Positions 7,425 through 13,673 of a DNA stretch of 13,673 nucleotides are shown piece after piece. Origin of the DNA: JBDTCS01 sp039923455 (lineage in GTDB: Bacteria > Bacteroidota > Ignavibacteria > Palsa-1295); assembly GCA_039923455.1 (NCBI GenBank), contig JBDTCS010000008.1, forward strand, positions 1 through 13,673, read 5' to 3'. Position 1 is the first letter of the stretch, and every line of letters starts with the position of its first letter. The position numbers were made by a program, and so were the translations under genes. The notes under the pieces are model-generated. The model saw only the letters and a list, made by a program, of their open reading frames with translations, was not told the DNA's origin and did no database searches.

Positions 7425-7487
7425 TGCGAGAAAATTCGCTTCCGAGAAAGCTCGCTTCCGAGAAAGCTCGCTTCCGAGAAAGCTCGG
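7425..7487. repeat. 16-bp tandem repeat with internal hairpins
   Basis: Unit TCCGAGAAAGCTCGCT occurs at 7441-7456 and 7457-7472 exactly, continues at 7473-7487 for 15 bases (last one changed), and is preceded by a 13/16 degenerate copy at 7425-7440. Each unit carries CGAG-AAAG-CTCG, so alternative small hairpins are possible. It fills most of the 88-base gap between the two Tmk-like genes, ending 18 bases upstream of the second one's ATG. Confidence 0.9.
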
Positions 7488-7495
7488 CGTGATGT

Positions 7496-8284
7496 TCAGG
7501 TCTCGATGTGACTTTCAACCTCGACATAAAGGTCGTTCGGATTTGGCACGTCAAGAAGCGGGCGTGGTTTGTAATCGCGCAGCATTTGGAGCACGTAGGC
7601 ACGCATGATCGCTTGTTGCTCCTGTATCGGTTGTGTCGCGTCCATGATCGTGAGGCCGTATTCTTCGCTGATCTTGGAGTATTCTTCTAAGATGCGTCCT
7701 TGAAATATCTTAAAGCTCTCTCGAATATCTGTGTGTAGCCCAAGATCCATTCCGGCTTCATGAAATTTGATCGCGCTTCTTCCGTTCAGAATGCGACCAA
7801 GACTCACATTGATCGGGACCTGAAAATAAAATCCAAGATCCGGTCTGACAGCGAACGAATACATGTTGCGAACCCAATCCGGATGGACACCGCGAACAAC
7901 ATCGCGAGCGAAGGCAGTAAAGACGTATCGATCGGCCAAAACGATTGCACCTGCTTTGAGTGGTGGAAGAATGTATCGTGCAAATCGATCCGCGAAATCA
8001 ACGGAATGCAGAATCGAAAACGTCGCTGGTGTGAGAAGATTTTTCTTTTTGCCGCGCTTGATCGTTTCTTTTACGATCGCGGATGAATTCCACTCAGTGT
8101 AGAATACATTATACCCCTCGGCACGCAAAAACTTTTTGAGCAGATCGAGTTGTGTCGATTTTCCTGAGCCATCAATGCCTTCCACGATGATAAGCTTTCC
8201 GCTATACGGGTGCGAATCATGGAGCGATGCACGCAGATGATCGATGTTCTGCCGAACGAGTGACTGTGGTGAGTTAGCAACCAT
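7496..8284 (-). CDS. thymidylate-kinase-like protein (intact P-loop)
   Basis: Tmk-type P-loop kinase of 262 residues. The canonical P-loop EGIDGSGKST spans 35-44 with Lys42; FADR (97-100) and the DRY motif (118-120, in IVLADRYVFTAFAR) follow. The family role would be phosphorylation of dTMP to dTDP, but the TREPGGT segment that positions dTMP in standard Tmk is replaced by YTEWNSS (62-68), and about 30 extra C-terminal residues are present. This marks a divergent branch whose substrate is not certain. It is first in a two-gene minus-strand unit with its P-loop-altered paralogue downstream, separated by a hairpin-forming tandem repeat. A candidate promoter box lies 35 bases upstream of the ATG. 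Confidence 0.85.
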   Translation of the reverse strand: MVANSPQSLVRQNIDHLRASLHDSHPYSGKLIIVEGIDGSGKSTQLDLLKKFLRAEGYNVFYTEWNSSAIVKETIKRGKKKNLLTPATFSILHSVDFADRFARYILPPLKAGAIVLADRYVFTAFARDVVRGVHPDWVRNMYSFAVRPDLGFYFQVPINVSLGRILNGRSAIKFHEAGMDLGLHTDIRESFKIFQGRILEEYSKISEEYGLTIMDATQPIQEQQAIMRAYVLQMLRDYKPRPLLDVPNPNDLYVEVESHIET

Positions 8285-8318
8285 GCAACGGTCGTAGTTT
8301 TATGATATCGTGATGCGT

Positions 8319-8326
8319 CAAAAATA
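8319..8326 (-). promoter_or_regulatory. candidate -7 box (TATTTTTG) before the Tmk-like pair
   Basis: Matches TAnnTTTG in an AT-rich 149-base gap. It would give a leader of roughly 28 bases before the ATG at 8284. The nearest upstream TTTG is too far for a standard -33 box, so confidence is low. Confidence 0.3.
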
Positions 8327-8433
8327 CGGATAAATTATCGAAAAAGCAGTTATCAAACTATTAATTCGAGATTAAGAATATATTTTACTAATTATTCAAA
8401 CCCGAAACTGAGCCTAGTTACGCTCATCAGAGC

Positions 8434-10047
8434 TTATTTAAGCTCTTCCGTCGGCTCTTCCTCCAAGCCTTCATCGAGATGCTTGTCTTCGTCGCCAACT
8501 TTATCCTTCATCAAACCATATTTTCGCATCTTTGTATAAAGGTGTGAGCGCTGAATATCGAGTGCATCGGCAGTGCGACTGATGTTCCAATTATGTTCGC
8601 GTAAGCGCTCCTCGATGTACACTTTTTCCGAGCGATCTTTGAAATCCTGAAACGTCTCTGCACCCATCGCATCTTCGAGTGGGTTATGCGATTCGCTCAT
8701 CAGAGGATAGCCCTTCATCTCGGCGGCTTCGATTCGTTTGAGGTCCGCCGGAGTGAGAATTACGCTGCGAGATAGATCATCGTCTTCGCCTGCGCGCGTT
8801 GTCTGGTTCGGAACATCGATGTGCTCACGCTCGTGTTCTGTGTGTGCCGGGGCTGCGTTTGGTCGATCGACCATGAGGAACGCGAGGCCTAGACTTTCGA
8901 CATCTTGTAACTTGATCACATCACCGCTCGAAAGGATAACGATACGCTCGATAATGTTACGCAACTCACGCACGTTGCCGGTGTAGGGCAATCGCATCAG
9001 CAGATTCATCGCCGCATCTTCGAACTTGACCGGCTTTCGGTTGCCAGCCATAGTAAACTCCTCGGCAAATGCTTTGACAAGCATCGGAATATCTTCTCTG
9101 CGTTCGCGCAGTGCAGGAACATGAATCGGTATCACGCTAAGGCGATGAAACAAATCTTCGCGAAAGTGACCGTGTCGGATTTCTTCTTGCAAATTTTTAT
9201 TTGTCGCGGCGAGTATACGCACGTTGACAGGTATCGGTTTGCCCGACGAACTACCCACACGCTCCAGTCGACCCTCTTCGATCACGCGAAGCATCTTGGC
9301 TTGCGCCTCCAAATGCATGTCGCCGATCTCATCCAAGAATAATGTACCGGTATCTGCTTGCTCGAACTTTCCAATGCGCTGCGCCTGTGCTCCGGTAAAC
9401 GATCCCTTCTCGTGGCCGAACAACTCGGACTCGATCAGGTCGCGAGGTATCGCAGCACAATTGACTTCAACAAACGGACGATCGCTGCGTTTGGAGTTGC
9501 GATGGATTGCTCGTGCGACGAGTTCTTTACCCGAGCCGTTCTCACCGCTAATCATAATGCGTGCGTCCGTTGGTGCAACGCGTTCGATGATCGCGCGAAT
9601 ATTTCGCATTGGCTGTGAGGTGCCAAGCATCGTCTCTTTGCCGCGAAGTTTTTCGCGCATGACGCGATTCTCCGTGACGAGTTGCTTCTTCTCAATTGCG
9701 TTGCGAACAAGCAACAGCAACTTTTGGCGATCGGGTGGTTTCTCGACAAAATCAAATGCACCGCGCTTGGTCGCTTCGACTGCAGTTTCGATCGTACCGT
9801 GGCCGCTGATCATGATCACTGGAATCTCTGGCCGAATTGCCTTGAGACGCTCAAGGGTTTCGAGTCCATCGAGCACAGGCATCTTGACATCGAGCAAAAT
9901 GCAGTCGATCGCTTCACCGGTCTCCACGATCTTCAATCCTTCTACACCGCTTTCGGCCGTGGTGACTCGGTGGTTCTCGTATTCGAAGATCATCGCGAGT
10001 GTGTCGCGAATCCCTGCCTCGTCGTCCATGATCAGAATATGCGCCAT
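8434..10047 (-). CDS. NtrC-type sigma-54 response regulator
   Basis: Transcription activator of 537 residues from ATG 10047; a TTG at 10062 would add five residues but is less likely. Receiver domain 1-115: acidic pocket DDE (8-10), phospho-acceptor Asp53 in LLDVKMP, Ser81 and Lys103. AAA+ domain about 142-375: Walker A GENGSGKE (168-175), GSFTGA sigma-54 contact loop (215-220, Ser in place of the usual Ala), Walker B TLFLDE, and the FREDLFHRL segment. A Fis-type helix-turn-helix occupies about 486-512 (NWNISRTADALDIQRSHLY). The linker between AAA+ and HTH (385-475) is unusually long and charged, and the tail is acidic. No histidine kinase is adjacent. It lies 18 bases after the LarA-like gene, so the two are probably cotranscribed. 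Family NtrC/NtrX; target genes unknown. Confidence 0.93.
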   Translation of the reverse strand: MAHILIMDDEAGIRDTLAMIFEYENHRVTTAESGVEGLKIVETGEAIDCILLDVKMPVLDGLETLERLKAIRPEIPVIMISGHGTIETAVEATKRGAFDFVEKPPDRQKLLLLVRNAIEKKQLVTENRVMREKLRGKETMLGTSQPMRNIRAIIERVAPTDARIMISGENGSGKELVARAIHRNSKRSDRPFVEVNCAAIPRDLIESELFGHEKGSFTGAQAQRIGKFEQADTGTLFLDEIGDMHLEAQAKMLRVIEEGRLERVGSSSGKPIPVNVRILAATNKNLQEEIRHGHFREDLFHRLSVIPIHVPALRERREDIPMLVKAFAEEFTMAGNRKPVKFEDAAMNLLMRLPYTGNVRELRNIIERIVILSSGDVIKLQDVESLGLAFLMVDRPNAAPAHTEHEREHIDVPNQTTRAGEDDDLSRSVILTPADLKRIEAAEMKGYPLMSESHNPLEDAMGAETFQDFKDRSEKVYIEERLREHNWNISRTADALDIQRSHLYTKMRKYGLMKDKVGDEDKHLDEGLEEEPTEELK

Positions 10048-10065
10048 AGAATTGTTGAGCAAAAG

Positions 10066-11346
10066 TTATTGCAACTGAGGTATCACGAGTCCACCGCTCG
10101 TGATTAGTATGACACGTGCACTTTCGCCAACGCGTTCGAGTGCTTCATTGAGTGCAGCTTGCGGCGTATCACGTAATGCGAAACCATATTTCGCAACATC
10201 GACTCGTCCGGGCCCGTGCGAAACAACAGAAACCTGACGCACATGTTCGAGCACTTCAGCGATCGCAATAAGCTGCGAACTCGCAGCCGTTGTGCGATGC
10301 AGCGAACCTTGATGCGTATGTTGAATGATCGCGTTGCGCGTATCTTCAAGATTTGGTGCAAGTGCTGATAGCTTGGCCGGAAGTGCTTCCAGCAGCGGCG
10401 AGATGAGAACGATCTCCCCACGTGGCTTCAGCATCGGAAGCGCTGCATAGAGCGCATGCGCAGCTTGCAAAAGATTGTGATCGAACGGCTGCGAGTCAAT
10501 GACAACAATGTCGGCCATTTCCGGAATTGCAGTTTTGTAAATGCGATTCGCGGTATCGCCGCTGACTTTGTACGCAGTGCGCGGGTCACCCGTTATGCAT
10601 GCGGCGATCTGCAACTTGCGATCAAGAATAATATCCACGGAAAACTTGTACGCGGGCAGCAAGTCGAGCAAGCGCGTGATAGCATGACGCGCGGGGGTCT
10701 CGATCATTCCAAAAACTTCGGCGCTCGGTTTTTCCGCACCTCGAAGCGTGATGGAGCCGGCGGTTTGTTCACTGGCAAGTCCGGGAAAGATTAAGCTTCC
10801 CGATCCAGAAATTCCTTTGAAGCGATTCGGGTACGCTCCGGAGACCGATACGATTAGTGTTGCATTAATCAAGTGCCCGTTCGCTGTCGCCGAAAGCATA
10901 CCAACATCTGTTTGTACCGTGCCGAATTCGTGCATGGAGTCGGTGCTATCACCTGAAGATTGAAACACCTTGTATTTCTTGTGCATCTCCTGGCCGATCT
11001 TTCGATCGATCTCAGCACCTGTGCTTGCGCGATGATTTGCATTTGAGATCAATACCGAAATATTTGCATCTTTGACACCCGCAGCATGCAGATCCCGAAT
11101 TACATGAAAGAAGGGAAACACGACCGGTGTCGGCTCGAGCACATCATCAACTACGATAAGCACGTTATCATCTGGCTTCGCAATAACTTTCAGCGTGTCG
11201 CCAGTGACGGGATGCTCGAACGCCTCGTTCAGAAGTCGCTCGCGGTCCCCGGTGGGAAGCACGATCGGGCCGAAATGTCCTATGAGGTTCTTGTCCGGAA
11301 TAGTGATAGACTGTTCGCCGGGGTAATACGAGAAAAAATATTGCAT
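10066..11346 (-). CDS. LarA/DUF2088-family protein lacking cofactor residues
   Basis: 426-residue protein with the two-domain LarA fold (nickel-dependent lactate racemase family). It shows VVDDVLEPTP (65-74), corresponding to the family's DDxTRPTP, and NHR (104-106), corresponding to GTHR. The SGAYPNRFKGISGSGSLIFP stretch (169-188) corresponds to the 'GxxxPHxxAGFSGGxKxxxPG' block. In Lactobacillus plantarum LarA the Lys of that block covalently holds the nickel-pincer nucleotide, and a later His ligates nickel. By hand alignment these positions are Ser184 and Thr200 here, the PH histidine is Asn174, and the RPTP arginine is Glu71. It is therefore probably not an active racemase of the known type. 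No larB, larC or larE is visible. Whether it uses another cofactor is unknown. Confidence 0.78.
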   Translation of the reverse strand: MQYFFSYYPGEQSITIPDKNLIGHFGPIVLPTGDRERLLNEAFEHPVTGDTLKVIAKPDDNVLIVVDDVLEPTPVVFPFFHVIRDLHAAGVKDANISVLISNANHRASTGAEIDRKIGQEMHKKYKVFQSSGDSTDSMHEFGTVQTDVGMLSATANGHLINATLIVSVSGAYPNRFKGISGSGSLIFPGLASEQTAGSITLRGAEKPSAEVFGMIETPARHAITRLLDLLPAYKFSVDIILDRKLQIAACITGDPRTAYKVSGDTANRIYKTAIPEMADIVVIDSQPFDHNLLQAAHALYAALPMLKPRGEIVLISPLLEALPAKLSALAPNLEDTRNAIIQHTHQGSLHRTTAASSQLIAIAEVLEHVRQVSVVSHGPGRVDVAKYGFALRDTPQAALNEALERVGESARVILITSGGLVIPQLQ

Positions 11347-11400
11347 AGATGATCGTTAGTCGATTTTTCGTCAGCAGGAAAGAATCAGTTCTAATTCTTA

Positions 11401-11408
11401 CAAATTTA
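11401..11408 (-). promoter_or_regulatory. candidate -7 box (TAAATTTG) before the LarA-like gene
   Basis: Matches TAnnTTTG in the 115-base gap between prfA and the LarA-like gene. It would give a leader of about 48 bases. No clear -33 box is seen. Confidence 0.3.
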
Positions 11409-11461
11409 ACACTTTTTGAGCCCCGAGCATCCGTATTGGCCTATTGGCTATACAGTCAAAT

Positions 11462-12535
11462 TCAGGCTATTTGCGCCAGCCTTTTTGCCCGTTCGGCCAT
11501 CCGGAGCTGGGCGATCAGCTCGTCGAGCTCGCCATCCATCACATCACTCAGGTTGTAGGCGGTATAGTTGATACGGTGGTCGGTCAGGCGGTTTTGCGGA
11601 AAATTGTACGTGCGAATCTTTTCGGAGCGGTCGCCGGAGCCTACCATCGAGCGGCGTTCTTCGGAGTACTTTGCCTCGGATTCTCGGAGTGCGCGCTCAT
11701 AAAGCCGAGCCCGTAAGACTTTCATCGCCTTGTGTCGGTTCTTAAGCTGTGAGCGTTCGTCCTGACAACTGACTACGATGCCGGTCGGAATATGCGTCAG
11801 TCGAACCGCGGTTTCCACTTTGTTCACATTCTGTCCGCCCTTACCGCCTGAGCGGAAAATATCTACACGTACATCCCCGGGCTCGATATTTACTTCCACT
11901 TCTTCGACTTCGGGCAACACGGCCACGCTCGCTGCACTTGTATGCACGCGGCCTTGTGTCTCGGTCTGCGGTACACGCTGCACACGGTGCACGCCGGACT
12001 CAAACTTCATGAGCGCATAGACGTCGTTGCCGGTGAGTGAGAAAGAAACTTCACGATAGCCTTTGAGGCCCGTTTCGCTATAGTCTATCAGCTCAAGCTT
12101 CCAGCCGATACGCTCGGCGAAGCGAGAGTACATTCGATAGAGATCTCCGGCGAAAAGAGCGGCCTCCTCGCCTCCTGTGCCTGCGCGAATCTCGATGATC
12201 GAATCTCGAGAGTCATTCGGGTCGGTAGGGATGAGCAGAATTTTTATTTGTTCTTCCAACTCGGCGTTTTTTGCTTGGAGTCCGTCGAGTTCGGTCTCTG
12301 CCATCTGCCGCATCTCAGGATCTTGCGTCTCCTTGAGCAACAATTCAGCGCCTGATATTTCTCGGACAAGCGAGGAGTAGGCACCATAAGCGGCCTCGAT
12401 AGGAAGGAGGGTGTGACGCTCTTTAGAGAGGAGTTTCACGCGCGACTGGTCACCGGAAGACGAGGGGTCTCCCAGTTCATGCTCTATCGCCTCAAATCGG
12501 CGATGAATCTGTTCCAGTTTATCGAGAAGCTCCAT
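11462..12535 (-). CDS. prfA: peptide chain release factor 1
   Basis: Class I release factor reading UAA and UAG. The start is ATG 12535, which gives MELLDKLEQI and 357 residues, the normal RF1 length. The frame is open for 34 more codons to 12637, but that leader is not RF1-like. The codon-recognition tripeptide is of the RF1 PxT type, here PQT (189-191 in RVPQTETQGR). The peptidyl-transferase GGQ motif is at 233-235 (SGGKGGQNVNKVETAVRL). RF1-specific VGSGDRSEKIRTYNFPQ (298-314) is intact. Its own stop is TGA, which RF1 does not read. It is transcribed divergently from menG. No prmC/hemK methyltransferase, the usual partner for GGQ glutamine methylation, is adjacent. Confidence 0.96.
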   Translation of the reverse strand: MELLDKLEQIHRRFEAIEHELGDPSSSGDQSRVKLLSKERHTLLPIEAAYGAYSSLVREISGAELLLKETQDPEMRQMAETELDGLQAKNAELEEQIKILLIPTDPNDSRDSIIEIRAGTGGEEAALFAGDLYRMYSRFAERIGWKLELIDYSETGLKGYREVSFSLTGNDVYALMKFESGVHRVQRVPQTETQGRVHTSAASVAVLPEVEEVEVNIEPGDVRVDIFRSGGKGGQNVNKVETAVRLTHIPTGIVVSCQDERSQLKNRHKAMKVLRARLYERALRESEAKYSEERRSMVGSGDRSEKIRTYNFPQNRLTDHRINYTAYNLSDVMDGELDELIAQLRMAERAKRLAQIA

Positions 12536-12741
12536 GTAAAACGGTTGGTGTTTTCGTTGATTTTTTCGCTCAAAAACCTGCCACTCCGCGCTGGTTTGGG
12601 CAGGCGGGGTGCTTAACGCACGAATGGCTTTTTCCATTCACAGTAGCGCAATAGTGCCGTAGCTGGGCTAAGTCGGCGTTACTTGCGTTCGTAATTACCA
12701 ATTGTCTCCTCATGCTCCATATTAATGGTATTTTTGTAGTA

Positions 12742-13473
12742 ATGGCTACAGACGCGTTTACATTTCAGTCAAGTGAAGAGAAAAAATCCTACGTTCGAAA
12801 GATGTTCGGGGAGATCGCCGGGCGATATGATTTCTTTAATCATTTTTTGTCGCTCGGGTTCGATCGGTTGTGGCGAAAGCGGGCGATAGGGGCATTGCGT
12901 GCCGATTGCAAGATTCCAAATCCGAAAATTCTTGACATTGCATGCGGCACCGGAGATCTTGCTTTTGAAGCACTACGGCAAATTCCCGGGGCTGAGATAA
13001 TCGGTCTTGATCTCACGCGTCCCATGCTCGATCTCTTTCAGAAAAAGATAGATGCACGTCGCGTGAACATCTCGCTTGCTGAAGGTGATGTCGAAGCGCT
13101 TACCTATTCCGATAACACGTTCAACGGCATCACGATTGGCTTTGGCACACGTAACTTCACGCGTTTGGATGTTGCGTTCAAAGAGATTCATCGCGTACTG
13201 GCTCCCGGGGGTGTATTCATAAATCTTGAGCTTGCGAAGCCGCGCAATTTTCCGATGCGCCAGCTGTATAATTTTTATTTCAACGGTCTGCTTCCAAAAG
13301 TTGCAACACTGCTCTCCCGACACAATAGCGCATATCGCTATTTGCCCGATTCGTTGCGCAAATTCCCGGATCTCGAGGACTTGGGTGAGATCATGAAACA
13401 AGCAGGCTTTTCCTCCGTTCGTTGGGAGACTATGACGCAAGGTATTGTCGCGATTCACATCGCTATTAAGTAA
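12742..13473 (+). CDS. menG: demethylmenaquinone methyltransferase (MenG/UbiE)
   Basis: SAM-dependent C-methyltransferase that completes menaquinone synthesis, as expected for an FCB-group organism using menaquinone. From the ATG at 12742 it is 243 residues; an ATG at 12712 would add ten residues without family resemblance. Landmarks: MFGEIAGRYDFFNHFLSLG (21-39) and LWRKRAI, SAM motif I LDIACGTGDLA (64-74), GLDLTRPML (88-96), FGTRNF (134-139, FGxRN signature), RVLAPGG (151-157) and YRYLPDSLRKFPD (198-210). There is no Shine-Dalgarno. A flippase gene starts 58 bases downstream and may share the transcript. The ubiquinone version (UbiE) cannot be excluded from sequence alone, but menaquinone is the more likely substrate. 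Confidence 0.93.
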   Translation: MATDAFTFQSSEEKKSYVRKMFGEIAGRYDFFNHFLSLGFDRLWRKRAIGALRADCKIPNPKILDIACGTGDLAFEALRQIPGAEIIGLDLTRPMLDLFQKKIDARRVNISLAEGDVEALTYSDNTFNGITIGFGTRNFTRLDVAFKEIHRVLAPGGVFINLELAKPRNFPMRQLYNFYFNGLLPKVATLLSRHNSAYRYLPDSLRKFPDLEDLGEIMKQAGFSSVRWETMTQGIVAIHIAIK

Positions 13474-13531
13474 AGCCAATCATTGCAATCGAGCCCGCAC
13501 GTCGTTCGCCAACCCATACTAATTTTCCTCG

Positions 13532-13673
13532 ATGCGTAAAGAGTTAAAGGCGCTATCCCAGGAAACACTCATTTACGGAGTAAGCACCGTCGTTGGTCGC
13601 TTTCTCAGTTTTTTGCTCGTGCCATTTTATGTGAATGTGTTGCACACGCGGGCAGAGTATGGCATCTCGACGT
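13532..13673 (+). CDS. polysaccharide flippase (Wzx/MOP family), N-terminal fragment
   Basis: An open frame starts at ATG 13532 and runs off the window after 47 codons. It begins MRKELKALSQETLIYGVSTV, then GRFLSFLLVPFYVNVL and EYGIST. This is the characteristic first-helix region of Wzx/MATE-like lipopolysaccharide or O-antigen flippases ('LxxxSxxYGxSxxxGRxLxFLLVPxYxxxL...EYG'). Such proteins move lipid-linked saccharides across the inner membrane. The fragment is too short for a specific name. Confidence 0.8.
   Translation, partial: MRKELKALSQETLIYGVSTVVGRFLSFLLVPFYVNVLHTRAEYGIST

Noticed and set aside
7425..7487. Possible CRISPR array
   Set aside because: The 16-bp units are directly adjacent with no spacers and there are no cas genes, so this is a simple tandem repeat.
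9224..10078. 284-codon plus-strand open frame
   Set aside because: It lies fully antisense to the well-supported sigma-54 regulator, and its Ser/Arg-rich translation has no domain character.
12536..12637. 34-residue N-terminal extension of RF1
   Set aside because: RF1 normally begins at MELLDKL-like sequence and the extension is not family-like; it is probably untranslated leader.
12729..12736. TATTTTTG as the menG promoter
   Set aside because: It lies only 5 bases before the chosen ATG, so it would need a leaderless transcript; kept only as part of the promoter-box finding.

Overview
The window reads as a chromosomal, mostly housekeeping stretch from a member of the Bacteroidota/Chlorobi (FCB) group, probably a lineage near its base such as Kapabacteria, Ignavibacteria or relatives. 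That placement is inference. It rests on two secreted proteins with C-terminal type IX secretion (T9SS) sorting domains, a PorZ-like T9SS component, an Omp28-type lipoprotein/outer-membrane fold, the near absence of Shine-Dalgarno sequences, and several TAnnTTTG promoter-like boxes. I see no tRNA, rRNA, CRISPR array, transposase or phage gene.

Left, plus strand (1-4086): the 3' part of a cell-division ABC ATPase (FtsE-like, cut by the window edge) is followed by a compact cluster. This runs ribH (lumazine synthase), a PorZ-like double beta-propeller protein starting 2 bases after ribH, and an FmdB-type zinc-ribbon protein. It ends at a strong hairpin terminator (4058-4086) that also serves the gene converging from the right.

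Middle, minus strand (4110-8284): an Omp28-like T9SS cargo protein with the window's only clear Shine-Dalgarno, a 70-residue unknown protein with its own terminator, and a 421-base gene-free stretch (6162-6582) carrying two kinds of palindromic repeat. Then come two tandem thymidylate-kinase-like paralogues. The upstream one has a normal P-loop and the downstream one has lysine replaced by arginine. A 16-bp tandem hairpin repeat lies between them.

Right, minus strand (8434-12535): prfA (release factor 1), a LarA/DUF2088-family protein that lacks the expected nickel-pincer cofactor residues, and an NtrC-type sigma-54 response regulator 18 bases downstream of it. Divergent from prfA, on the plus strand, are menG/ubiE (menaquinone methyltransferase) and the start of a polysaccharide flippase that leaves the window.

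The most interesting points are members of known families with altered catalytic residues: the FtsE-like ATPase without its H-loop histidine, the Tmk-like protein without the Walker A lysine, and the LarA-like protein without the cofactor lysine. Also notable are the PorZ-like gene coupled to ribH and the intergenic repeats. I see no obvious large new defence or mobile system here.
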